Made by a program: the position numbers and the translations under genes
Notes under the pieces: model-generated
What the model was told of the DNA's origin: nothing
Database searches by the model: none
The model's input: the letters and a program-made list of their open reading frames with translations, nothing else
Part shown: in pieces, positions 28,182 through 37,169 of the stretch
How the letters are laid out: each line of letters begins with the position of its first letter
Numbering within the stretch: position 1 is the first letter of the stretch
Assembly (NCBI GenBank): GCA_024696005.1
Contig: JAILHF010000051.1
Location: 1 to 64,000, forward strand
Direction: 5' to 3'
Source of the DNA: Lachnospiraceae bacterium
GTDB lineage: Bacteria > Bacillota > Clostridia > Lachnospirales > Lachnospiraceae
DNA length: 64,000 bases

Positions 28182-29137
28182 AAGAGATCCGGATCGGAGA
28201 AAAGGACGCAGGTCAGCGTCTGGACAAATTCCTGAAAAAATATCTGCGTGCGGCCACGGGCGGCTTTCTGTACAAGATGCTGCGCAAAAAGAACATCACG
28301 CTCAACGGCGGCCGTGCCGAGGGGAAAGAATGCCTGAAGGAAGGGGATACGGTACGCATCTTTTTTTCGGATGAGACCCTGGAAAAAATGCGCGGAGCGG
28401 GTTCTTTTGAGCAAAGCTCCGGGAGCGGGGGAGAAAAAAAGAGCCCGCAGCCCGCTTTCGACGGGCTTAAAGTCGTGTATGAAGACGAGGATCTGCTGAT
28501 CGTTGACAAACCGGCCGGTCTGCTTTCCCAGGGTGACAAAAGCGGGGAGGCATCGGTCAATGACTGGCTGCTTGCGCGCTTCGGAAAGACGGAGAACGGT
28601 TTTGCGCCGGCAGTGGCGAACCGTCTGGACCGTAATACCTCCGGCCTGCTGCTCTGCGCCAGGTCCTATGCCGGAAGCCGCTTTCTTTCCGAACAGATCA
28701 AAAACCACGGCATCAGGAAGTTTTACCTGGCGATCGCGGAAGGGCACATGGACGGTGAGGGCGTGCTGCGCGGCTTCTGGCGCAAGGATGAGAGAGAGAA
28801 TAAAGTCGTCATTGATCCGGCAGGATCACATAAGAATATTACGGAAACCGAAGGCGTTTATGTGGAAACACGCTACCGTGTGCTGGAGGCTTCGGATGCC
28901 CACAGTCTTTTGGAAGTGGAGCTGATCACGGGACGCTCGCATCAGATCCGCGCCCATCTGGCATCCATCGGTCATCCGCTGGCCGGGGACATAAAATACG
29001 GCGGACATGTCTTTTGCGGAAAGCGCATGCAGCAGCTGCAGGCTTACCGGCTGGTCTTTCCCGAGCTCTCGGGCAGCTTCGAACGCCTGTCGGGCCGTTG
29101 TTTTGAGGCGGAAAAACGTGTTACGCTTCCCTTGTAA
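28178..29137 (+). CDS. RluA-family 23S rRNA pseudouridine synthase
   Basis: A 319-residue enzyme with an N-terminal S4 RNA-binding domain (residues about 10-65, GQRLDKFLKKYLRAATGGFLYKMLRKKNITLNG) and the RluA catalytic domain. The catalytic aspartate is D151 in NRLDRNTSGLLL; VVYEDEDLLIVDKPAGL and TGRSHQIRAHLASIGHPLAGD are further family motifs. It is of the RluC/RluD kind but the target uridines cannot be assigned. The last codon and stop coincide with the -35 box of the next promoter. Confidence 0.93.
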   Translation: MKEIRIGEKDAGQRLDKFLKKYLRAATGGFLYKMLRKKNITLNGGRAEGKECLKEGDTVRIFFSDETLEKMRGAGSFEQSSGSGGEKKSPQPAFDGLKVVYEDEDLLIVDKPAGLLSQGDKSGEASVNDWLLARFGKTENGFAPAVANRLDRNTSGLLLCARSYAGSRFLSEQIKNHGIRKFYLAIAEGHMDGEGVLRGFWRKDERENKVVIDPAGSHKNITETEGVYVETRYRVLEASDAHSLLEVELITGRSHQIRAHLASIGHPLAGDIKYGGHVFCGKRMQQLQAYRLVFPELSGSFERLSGRCFEAEKRVTLPL

Positions 29138-29160
29138 AAATCCCCCTTTTTCGCTATAAT
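29132..29160 (+). promoter_or_regulatory. Promoter of the secreted papain-like protease gene
   Basis: TTGTAA (29132-29137), 17-base spacer, TATAAT (29155-29160). The -35 hexamer is formed by the final Leu codon and stop codon of the upstream pseudouridine synthase gene. Confidence 0.7.
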
Positions 29161-29216
29161 TTTTTCGGACTTCCGGTCTCGGACGCATTGTTTTCGATGA
29201 AGGAAAGGAGTTGCAT

Positions 29217-32200
29217 ATGAAAAGCAAACGGATTCATAACAGGGTGCTTGCTTTTTTGCTGAGCCTCGCTCTTTTGGGCGGGGATTTTTTGCCTGCTCTG
29301 GCAGGGGAAGGGATCGACGGATCACAGCAGCCTGAAGATGTGCTTTCGGCCCCGGCGGGGGAAGAAGAGCCCGCTTCGCCGGATGCTGCAGAAGAGGAAG
29401 ACGGAGCCGCCCGGCTTTACACGGGCTATGTGGAGCCTTCCGATGAAAGAGTAGCTGCGCTCCTTGACGAGAGCATCAGCATGAAGGATATCTGGAGCGC
29501 GACCCCGGGTCTTACGGAAGATGACTGGGAACCCTATGGGGTGGTTCTTTCCGAAAAGTCGAAAGAGGCGGCTTTTCCTTATGCCTATTCGAAAACGGAT
29601 ACGATCAAAACCTATTTCAGCAGTAATTACCCCGCGGCCAGAAGCCAGGATCCTTACGACAGCTGCTGGACATTTGCGGCGAGCGGCCTGGCGGAATTTG
29701 ACCTGCTGACCCGTTCGGTCGCAGGGGTGGCCAAAGACATTGACTTAAGCGAACTGCATCTGGCGTATTTCGCCTACCATGACGGGTCCACACCGATCGC
29801 GGGCGATACCGGTGACCGTGTCAGCTACGTCAGCGGCGGCAGCCGGAAGAATTTCCTGGATGCCGGCGGAAACCTGCTTTTTGCGGCCCAGACCCTGCTT
29901 CAGAACCGGGGCTTTGTAAAAGAGTCGGACGTGCCCTACACAAATGCGACGAGTGTTGCAGCAGGCGGGCTTTCGGCGGAGAAGGAACGCGGCCTGAATT
30001 ACAGATGCCTGAAGGATGCTTACGAGATCAATATCGGCAACAGTGAGAAGATCAAGGAGGAGATCGTCAAGCGCGGAATGGTCGGAGCCGCCATTCATGC
30101 CGATCCGGGCTTTTATTCCGAAGCAAACAACTCTTACTATACCGGGGATTATGTCGGGACCGATCATGCGGTTGGCCTCGTGGGCTGGGATGACAATTTC
30201 CCGAAAGACAAATTCAAGGCGGCAGGCGGGGTAAGTCCTTCGTCCGATGGTGCCTGGCTGGTACGAAACAGCTGGAACAGTGCAGGCTCGGCTGATCTCG
30301 GTTTCAATACCTATTTCTGGATCTCGTACGAGGACGGCAGCCTGACAAAGTCGTCGGGTTCCGTGCCGCGCACGGTCTGGGCCTTCAACATGTACGATGC
30401 GGAAGGAACTCCCGGGAATTACTATTCTTACGATGCCCAGATCCACAGTACCACTTACTTTACCTCGAACACGAGCTACAGTGCCAATATCTTCAAGGCG
30501 GCCGGAAGCGGGAGCGATGAGTACATAACGGCGGTCCGTTTCGGAGCGGAAGGCGTGGGGAGTACAGGCACGGGTTATGAGATCCGCATCTACACCGAGA
30601 TCCCCGACGGCGGCGGTGTGACAAGCGGCAAGCTCCAGAGTCAGGCCACGACGAACGGGAAAATCTTTTATAACGGCTATTACACCGTTCCCCTGCAAAA
30701 GCCTGTTGCCGTAAAGAAGGGCGACAATTTTTCGGTCATCGTAAAGAGAGACGACGGAAAGAGCGTCGAGATCGAGGCGAACGCGACCAAGGACAGCGGC
30801 AACGGTGTGAGCTATACGGTTGGCAGCGCTTCCGGCCAGAGCTATTATTCCGCAAACGGTACCAACTGGAGCGACTTGAGCGGTCAGGGCCCCACGATAG
30901 GCAACTTTGTCATAGGGGCGTTGACGAGCAACTGTGCGGCGCCTCCGACCGCAAGCCTGCCCTCCGGCAGCAAGTGGAAATTCGGCGAAAAGATCACGCT
31001 CAGCTGTGAAACATCCGGCGCGAAGATCTACTATACCCTGGACGGAAGCGATCCCGCTTCGTCCGATACGGCAAAGCTCTATGACAGCAGCACCGGAGTG
31101 GTGCTCGGAGCCGATTTTGAGGATGACAACGTGACGCTCAGAGCCTGCGCGAAGGCGGACGGCTATGATGACAGCCCGGTTGTCAGCTTCAGCTATGTTG
31201 TTGTGCGGGGAGCACGCGTCGAAGCCTATCTGGGCGGCACGCAGATCGCAAACGGCGAACAGAAGATCATCACGAAGGATGAGACCTTCTCGGCCGTGGT
31301 CTATAATGACAGCAGCAACCAGGTCACGGATGCCACATTGACCTGGAAGAGTTCGGAACCCGAAGTCGCTTCCGTCTCGGAAGGAAAGGTTCTGGTCAAC
31401 AAGAGCGGAAAGACAACGATAACGGTTTCGTCAGTGGTCGGCGGGAAGACGGTGTCCACGAGCTTTATCCTGACGGTGCAGCTGCAGGTTGCGGATGTGG
31501 CCGGCAAGCTCACGTCCGATCCGGCCAGCCCCAGCGAGGTGCAGGCGGGAACTACTGTCAGCCTGATCTGTTCTTTGCCGGAGTCAAAGATCTATTACCG
31601 GACCGGTGACAGCGAATCGGCTGCGCAGGCCGGTGAGTTCAAGCTGTACGCGAATCCGATCACCGTGCCGTCAGACAAGGCGGAATTGTATGTCTGCGCG
31701 TATTTCAAAGCCAGGGGCTATGACGAGAGCGCGAAAAAGATCTTCAAATTCGTGATCACAAGCAACGAGCCCAGGCTGATCGTAAGTCCCACGGAGTTCA
31801 GGCTCGACAAGAACAACACCGAGAGGCAGCTGGAATATAAGTTTTACAAGGCCGACGGAACCGTGGACGGCAGCGCTGCTTTTACGTTTGCCAGTGACAG
31901 GGAATCGGTTGCCGTGGTGGATTCCACCGGGCTTGTCAAGGCCAAAGGCAGCGGGACCGCTGTCATCACCGTAAGCAGCAACGGCTTGCAGGCAATCAGC
32001 ACGGTCGAAGTGAACCTGAACGCGCTGGCACCGCCGGCGGCAAATCCCGTTGACGGCAGGAGCCTGTCTCCGACGAGCACGATCACGCTGACTACTTCCG
32101 AGGCGGGAGCATCGATCTATTACAGTTTCAGCGAAACGGCCGAAAAGAGCAAATTCAGCCTGTATTCGGGGCCTCTTTCCCTTCCCGCGGATGCGGTGAG

Positions 32201-35192
32201 CGCAGGGAAAGCGGTGCTGCGCGCTTATGTGAAGCATGCGCCGTATGATGACAGCGACATCGCCGTGTTCCGTTACACGATCACCGACGCGAAGACGATC
32301 ACGCTGGTTCCGGCAAACGGCGGAACCGTGATACCGAATCCCGTAAAGATGGAACATGTCGGTTACAAATACCAGGTGAAAGCGATCGTCACGGACGGGG
32401 AAGGAAATGTCAACGACACGGCGGCAGTCAGCTGGAACAGTTCGAATGCCGCTGTGGCAGAGGTGGCTCCTGACGGCCTGAAGGCCACGATCACCGCAAA
32501 GGGGGAAGGCAATGCCGTTGTCACGGCAACGTGCGGAAGCGTATCCGCCAATATCAATGTGTTGGTGAGCGCGGGAAGCACTCCCACCAAGAAGCTCGGG
32601 GCACCCAAAAACCTTTCTTCGTCCACGGGGCTCAAGGTGGGGACCAAGATCCTTCTGTCTTCCGCCGAGAGCGGAGCGGATATCTATTATGACCTGACGG
32701 GAACAGCGGAAGCGGATGCGTTCCTGCTTTATGACGGCGGTGTGGATGTGACGAAAGAGATGGCCGGAAATACCGTGATCCTTCGGGCTTTTGCCAGAAA
32801 GGAAGGCTTCCTGGACAGCGACATCGTTTCCTTCAGTTTCAAGGTGCTGGATCTTTCCAGGCTCAGTCTGGCTAAGGGCAGCATGGTGCTCACCTCCGAG
32901 ACGGAACCGGGTATTCTGAAGGTGGCAACGCTTCTTGGACCGGACGGGAAGGCAGATGACGAGGCGGTGGTCAGCTGGAGCAGCTCGGATACCGGTGTTG
33001 CCGTTGTTAACGGCGATGCGGCGAGTGCGAGCATTACGGCGGTGGCCAACGGATCGGCCGTGATCACGGCTGAATACGGGACAAAGACCGCCAGCTGCAA
33101 GGTGACGGTCATGCTCGGTGCCGAGATCAGCAAGCCTGCATCGATCGCGATCACGCCCGAGAGCATCGAACTGGCAGGCGCGGGTGACAAGGCGACGATC
33201 AGCGTCACGGTAAAGGACAAGGACGGCGTGCGCATCACGGACCCGGAGATCTCTTTTGTCAGCAAAGCTCCCGAGATCGCGGATGTATTGGTGAAGGGTG
33301 TGGTCACGGCGGTTTCGGGCGGCGAGACGCAGATCATCGTCTCCGCGGGAGAGCTTGAGGCGACATGCAGCGTGAAAGTGCTTGCGGAAACGGCCTGTGA
33401 GGTGCCCGTGGCAGATCCCATGAGCGGCAGTACCGTGCTGCCCGGGGATAAGATCCGTCTGACGAGCCCGCAGGGCGCAAAGATCTTCTATACGTTTTCG
33501 GAGTCTGCTTCGTCCTCGGATTACAGCCTGTATGCGGGGCCGATCAGTGTTCCTTCGGACTATGCGGAGAAGGTCTTCCGCTTTACCGCCTATTGCAGCG
33601 GGGAAGGGATGAAGGACAGCGCAAGGCTGAGCTTTGTCTATCTGGTCGAAGACGGTTCCTGCGTGCACAAATGGTCGGCTCCTGTCTGGGACTGGACGGG
33701 AACAACGAGTGAGAACGGGGTGGCAAAGGCGACTTTCGCCTGCTCCGTCTGCAAGGAAAAGATCACGATCGATGCCGTGGTACGGCGTGAGGTCGTGGAA
33801 GGCGGCGTCCGTTACGGCGCGACCGTGCACGGTCCGGACGGAGAGATCTACACGGATTCCGTATTCCTGGACAGCTCCGGCAAAAAGACGGATGCCGCTG
33901 TCGTGATCGAAGGCATCAAAGAAAGCTATGAATACACCGGTATCGCGATCCGTCCCGATTTTGTGGTGCACGATTACGAAAGGGATGTGATCCTGGCGAA
34001 CGGAACGGATTATTCCGTCAGCTACAAGAATAACAAAAACGAAGGCATCGCCAGCGTGTTCGTGAGCGGCAAGGGCAATTACCAGGGGCTCAGCCTTTCG
34101 AAGACCTTCCGCATCGTGAAGGCCGCTGCGGACGAAGCGGCGAAGATCGCGGCACTCAAGGGCGCGAAAGTGGCGTCCATCAAGCCGCAGAGCTTTACCG
34201 GCGAAGAGATCTTCCCGGATATCACGCTCACTCTGGCAGGCGGCAGTGCCGTCCTGTATTCCTGGGACGGTGACGGCTATGTCGAGCCGAAGTCCGGGGA
34301 GCCCATTCCTGCGATCGTGAGCGTTGCGAACAATGTGAAGAAAGGAAACGCCAGCATCCTTCTGGCAGGAAGCGACGGAAAACAGATCAAGAAGAGCTTC
34401 AAGATCACGGCCGTCGATATCGGAAAGAGCAAAGAGATCAGCGTGCTGACCGGAAACGCCTCTTATCAGGTGAAGGGAAGCAGGCCGGAAAGCGTCGAGA
34501 TCAGCTACGCGCCGGAAGACGGAGAGGAACTGACACTGGTTGAGGGACAGGATTACACGCTGAGCTTCAAGCAGAACAAAGGGACCGGATCCGGCAAGAT
34601 GGTCATCAAGGGCAAAGGAAACTTCAAAGGAAGCAGGACCGAAAGCTTTGAGATCTCGGAGTTCTACATGGATGAGGTCCTTGGTGTGACGGCTTATGCC
34701 GGCATAAAGGCCGACAAGGTCAAGGTGGTCATCACCGATGACGCCGGGAACACGATACCGGCATCCCTGCTGAATGTCGAGGTTACGGGAAGCGACGGGG
34801 ATATCCTCGGAAAGACCGTTCTGAAAGCCGGAGACCTGATCACGGTGAACGTAAAGCCTTCGAAAAAGGGCAGCGGTCTCGTGAGCGGGGAGCCGTCCGT
34901 GAGCCTGAAGGTCGGCACAAACATCGGCAAGGCAAGTGTTTCCGCAACAAGCGGCTTCAGCGTGAAATATACCGGAGGGCCGGTTACACTGAGCGCGGAG
35001 GATTTTGACAAGAACATCAAAGTGAGCTATGCCGGTCAGAAGCTTGTCTGTGACAGGGACTTCGAGGTGATCGCGTATTCGAACAACGTCAAAAAGGGCA
35101 GCATGACCGTGACGATCCGGGGGATCGGCGACAAGTACAGCGGAACGAAGAGCTTCAAGGTCAGGATCCGCGGGAAGTTTGAAGCAAAATAA
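29217..35192 (+). CDS. Secreted papain-like (C1A) cysteine protease with lectin-like and Ig-like domains
   Basis: A 1991-residue exported protein. Signal peptide 1-30 (NRVLAFLLSLALLGG), then an acidic linker. The C1 peptidase domain spans about 125-365, with Cys150 in DSCWTFAASG, His317 in GTDHAVGLVGWDD and Asn351 in VRNSWNSAG: a complete triad. A lectin-like domain typical of clostridial papain-family proteins follows (about 400-560). Then come alternating chitobiase-C-terminal-like units (AKIYYTLDGSDP, ASIYYSFSETA, ADIYYDLTG, AKIFYTFSES) and Big_2-type Ig units (VSWNSSNAAVAEV, VSWSSSDTGVAVV). The last 450 residues are MBG-like (GTDYSVSYKNN, SGKGNYQG). No sortase or SLH anchor is seen. The ATG at 29217 follows GAAAGGAG. 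Confidence 0.88.
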   Translation: MKSKRIHNRVLAFLLSLALLGGDFLPALAGEGIDGSQQPEDVLSAPAGEEEPASPDAAEEEDGAARLYTGYVEPSDERVAALLDESISMKDIWSATPGLTEDDWEPYGVVLSEKSKEAAFPYAYSKTDTIKTYFSSNYPAARSQDPYDSCWTFAASGLAEFDLLTRSVAGVAKDIDLSELHLAYFAYHDGSTPIAGDTGDRVSYVSGGSRKNFLDAGGNLLFAAQTLLQNRGFVKESDVPYTNATSVAAGGLSAEKERGLNYRCLKDAYEINIGNSEKIKEEIVKRGMVGAAIHADPGFYSEANNSYYTGDYVGTDHAVGLVGWDDNFPKDKFKAAGGVSPSSDGAWLVRNSWNSAGSADLGFNTYFWISYEDGSLTKSSGSVPRTVWAFNMYDAEGTPGNYYSYDAQIHSTTYFTSNTSYSANIFKAAGSGSDEYITAVRFGAEGVGSTGTGYEIRIYTEIPDGGGVTSGKLQSQATTNGKIFYNGYYTVPLQKPVAVKKGDNFSVIVKRDDGKSVEIEANATKDSGNGVSYTVGSASGQSYYSANGTNWSDLSGQGPTIGNFVIGALTSNCAAPPTASLPSGSKWKFGEKITLSCETSGAKIYYTLDGSDPASSDTAKLYDSSTGVVLGADFEDDNVTLRACAKADGYDDSPVVSFSYVVVRGARVEAYLGGTQIANGEQKIITKDETFSAVVYNDSSNQVTDATLTWKSSEPEVASVSEGKVLVNKSGKTTITVSSVVGGKTVSTSFILTVQLQVADVAGKLTSDPASPSEVQAGTTVSLICSLPESKIYYRTGDSESAAQAGEFKLYANPITVPSDKAELYVCAYFKARGYDESAKKIFKFVITSNEPRLIVSPTEFRLDKNNTERQLEYKFYKADGTVDGSAAFTFASDRESVAVVDSTGLVKAKGSGTAVITVSSNGLQAISTVEVNLNALAPPAANPVDGRSLSPTSTITLTTSEAGASIYYSFSETAEKSKFSLYSGPLSLPADAVSAGKAVLRAYVKHAPYDDSDIAVFRYTITDAKTITLVPANGGTVIPNPVKMEHVGYKYQVKAIVTDGEGNVNDTAAVSWNSSNAAVAEVAPDGLKATITAKGEGNAVVTATCGSVSANINVLVSAGSTPTKKLGAPKNLSSSTGLKVGTKILLSSAESGADIYYDLTGTAEADAFLLYDGGVDVTKEMAGNTVILRAFARKEGFLDSDIVSFSFKVLDLSRLSLAKGSMVLTSETEPGILKVATLLGPDGKADDEAVVSWSSSDTGVAVVNGDAASASITAVANGSAVITAEYGTKTASCKVTVMLGAEISKPASIAITPESIELAGAGDKATISVTVKDKDGVRITDPEISFVSKAPEIADVLVKGVVTAVSGGETQIIVSAGELEATCSVKVLAETACEVPVADPMSGSTVLPGDKIRLTSPQGAKIFYTFSESASSSDYSLYAGPISVPSDYAEKVFRFTAYCSGEGMKDSARLSFVYLVEDGSCVHKWSAPVWDWTGTTSENGVAKATFACSVCKEKITIDAVVRREVVEGGVRYGATVHGPDGEIYTDSVFLDSSGKKTDAAVVIEGIKESYEYTGIAIRPDFVVHDYERDVILANGTDYSVSYKNNKNEGIASVFVSGKGNYQGLSLSKTFRIVKAAADEAAKIAALKGAKVASIKPQSFTGEEIFPDITLTLAGGSAVLYSWDGDGYVEPKSGEPIPAIVSVANNVKKGNASILLAGSDGKQIKKSFKITAVDIGKSKEISVLTGNASYQVKGSRPESVEISYAPEDGEELTLVEGQDYTLSFKQNKGTGSGKMVIKGKGNFKGSRTESFEISEFYMDEVLGVTAYAGIKADKVKVVITDDAGNTIPASLLNVEVTGSDGDILGKTVLKAGDLITVNVKPSKKGSGLVSGEPSVSLKVGTNIGKASVSATSGFSVKYTGGPVTLSAEDFDKNIKVSYAGQKLVCDRDFEVIAYSNNVKKGSMTVTIRGIGDKYSGTKSFKVRIRGKFEAK

Positions 35193-35202
35193 GAATGAGG
35201 GA

Positions 35203-35235
35203 GCGGCCGCACCTGTGTGCGGCCCTTCTTTGTTT
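35203..35235 (+). terminator. Rho-independent terminator after the protease gene
   Basis: Perfect 8-bp stem GGCCGCAC (35205-35212) / GTGCGGCC (35217-35224) with a CTGT loop, then CTTCTTTGTTT. Confidence 0.8.
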
Positions 35236-35274
35236 GCAGGCGCTTTTTGCCCTGCAGGACGGCGTTTGGAGCAT

Positions 35275-35303
35275 TTGACAGATTTATGTAAATTGATTAT
35301 ACT
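35275..35303 (+). promoter_or_regulatory. Strong promoter of the histidine operon, predicted leaderless transcript
   Basis: Consensus TTGACA (35275-35280), 17-base spacer, TATACT (35298-35303). The hisZ ATG begins only 10 bases after the -10 box, so the mRNA should start at or within a few bases of the start codon. No ribosome site is present there. Confidence 0.88.
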
Positions 35304-35312
35304 ATCAAAGTT

Positions 35313-36503
35313 ATGGGAAGATTATTGATTCATACTCCGGAAGGAGTAAAAGACATTTACGGAGCGGAGCTTACGAACAAAAAGCTCCTGGCTTCCAACA
35401 TACAGAAGGTGATCGCGTCTTTCGGTTTTCGGGAGATCAGCACGCCTTCTTTCGAGTTCTTCGACGTTTTTTCGAGCGATGTGGGCACCACGCCTTCGAA
35501 GGACCTGTTCAAATTCTTTGACAAGGACGGGAATACCCTGGCCCTGCGGCCGGACTTTACCCCTTCCGTTGCGAGGAGCGCGGCCAAGTATTTCCTTTCG
35601 GAAAAGGTGCCTGTCCGCCTCTGTTACGAAGGAAACAGCTTTGTGAATTCCATGGGGCTGCAAGGGAAGCTTCGTGAGACCACGCAGATGGGAGCCGAGC
35701 TTCTCGGGGACGGATCGGCGGACGCGGATGCCGAGATGATCTGCCTTGCGATCCGGGCGCTGAAGAGTGTCGGGCTTGAGAGCTTTACGGTCAGCGTAGG
35801 AGAGGTGGATTTCTTCAAGGGGATCTGTGAGGAGAACGGGCTTGACGATCAGGTGATCGCGGATCTGCGTGAACAGATCTCGGTAAAGAATTATTTCGGC
35901 GCGGAGGAGATCCTTCGCGAAGCGGGAGTGGCGGATCATTATCTGGAGCTGCTCAGGCATGCCGGGGATGTGTGCACGATCGAAGAGCTGAAAGAGGCAC
36001 GCAGGATGATCACCAATGTGCGCTCGATGCGTGCGGTGGACCGCCTGGTGCGTGTTCACGAGCTGGTGGAGATCTACGGGCTTGCGGATTACCTGAGCTA
36101 CGATCTCGGGATGCTGAGCAAGTTCCATTACTATACCGGTGTGATCTTCAAAGCCTTTACCTACGGCGTCGGGGATGCGATCCTCAAGGGCGGCCGTTAC
36201 GACAAGCTCCTGGAACGTTTCGGAAAGGATGCACCGGCAGTCGGCTGCGTGTTCCTGCTCGATGACCTTCAGTCGGCTCTTTCGGCGCAGGGGCTTTTGA
36301 AAGAGGAAACGGAGCCTGTATCCTGGATCGTGTATGATGAGGGCGGCCGTGTGGAAGCCATTGAAGAGATACGGAAGCTCAGGGACAAGGGACTGCGTGT
36401 TTCCGCGATCTTCTATGATCCTACCCTTACGAAGGAAGATTATGTGGATTATGCGAAGAAGCAAAAGATCAGTTATATACGTTTTTACGGGAGTATCGGA
36501 TAA
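35313..36503 (+). CDS. hisZ: ATP phosphoribosyltransferase regulatory subunit
   Basis: HisRS-like paralogue that activates and gives histidine feedback to the short form of HisG. The 396-residue protein has the class II synthetase-like core (TPEGVKDIYG, FFDVFSSDVGTTPSKDLFKFFDKDGNTLALRPDFTPSVAR, YYTGVIFKAFTYG, GGRYDKLLERFG). It lacks the anticodon-binding domain, as expected for HisZ rather than HisS. Its GTG-started partner hisG follows with no gap. The ATG at 35313 has no ribosome site and sits about 10 bases past the -10 box. Confidence 0.95.
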   Translation: MGRLLIHTPEGVKDIYGAELTNKKLLASNIQKVIASFGFREISTPSFEFFDVFSSDVGTTPSKDLFKFFDKDGNTLALRPDFTPSVARSAAKYFLSEKVPVRLCYEGNSFVNSMGLQGKLRETTQMGAELLGDGSADADAEMICLAIRALKSVGLESFTVSVGEVDFFKGICEENGLDDQVIADLREQISVKNYFGAEEILREAGVADHYLELLRHAGDVCTIEELKEARRMITNVRSMRAVDRLVRVHELVEIYGLADYLSYDLGMLSKFHYYTGVIFKAFTYGVGDAILKGGRYDKLLERFGKDAPAVGCVFLLDDLQSALSAQGLLKEETEPVSWIVYDEGGRVEAIEEIRKLRDKGLRVSAIFYDPTLTKEDYVDYAKKQKISYIRFYGSIG

Positions 36504-37169
36504 GTGGAGAACAAGGAACAATACCTGACATTTGCACTGACCAAGGGAAGACTGGCAGATAAGACGCTTGCGCTCCTGGCAAAGGTGGGCCTGGAATGCA
36601 AGGAGATGGAGGACAAGAACAGCCGCCGTCTGGTCTTTGTGAATGAAGAGAGCAAGACGCGCTTTTTCCTGGCCAAGGCGCCGGATGTGCCTACCTATGT
36701 GGAATACGGTGTGGCCGACATCGGGGTGACCGGCAAGGATACCATCATGGAAGAGGAACGGCGTGTCTTTGAAGTGCTTGACTTAAAGCTCGGGAAATGC
36801 CGCATGTGCGTATGCGGACCGGCCCAGGCACGCGAGCTTCTGGAACATCACGAGCTGATCCGTGTGGCGAGCAAGTATCCGGTGATCGCCCGTGACTATT
36901 TCTATAACCATAAATTTCAGACCGTGGACATCATCAAGCTGAACGGCTCCGTGGAACTGGGACCGATCGTCGGGCTTTCCGACGTGATCGTGGATATCGT
37001 GGAAACAGGCAGCACGCTCCGGGAAAACGGGCTGGAGGTTCTCGAAGAGATCTGCCCGCTTTCGGCCAGGATGATCGTCAACCAGGTGAGCATGCGGATG
37101 AAGAACGAACGCATCCGGGAGCTGGTGAGCAGCCTGCGGAAGCTGATCGATGCTGAGGAGGGAAAATGA
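36504..37169 (+). CDS. hisG: ATP phosphoribosyltransferase catalytic subunit (short form)
   Basis: First step of histidine synthesis: ATP + PRPP to phosphoribosyl-ATP. The 221-residue length marks the short HisG that requires HisZ. Motifs: LTFALTKGRLADKTLALL, VEYGVADIGVTGKD, and the PRPP-binding IVDIVETGSTLRENGL. Begins at GTG immediately after the hisZ stop and overlaps hisD (ATGA). Confidence 0.97.
   Translation: MENKEQYLTFALTKGRLADKTLALLAKVGLECKEMEDKNSRRLVFVNEESKTRFFLAKAPDVPTYVEYGVADIGVTGKDTIMEEERRVFEVLDLKLGKCRMCVCGPAQARELLEHHELIRVASKYPVIARDYFYNHKFQTVDIIKLNGSVELGPIVGLSDVIVDIVETGSTLRENGLEVLEEICPLSARMIVNQVSMRMKNERIRELVSSLRKLIDAEEGK

Noticed and set aside
31671-33971. Antisense open frame of 766 codons
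   Set aside because: Shadow of the protease stalk; His/Arg-rich translation without domain features.
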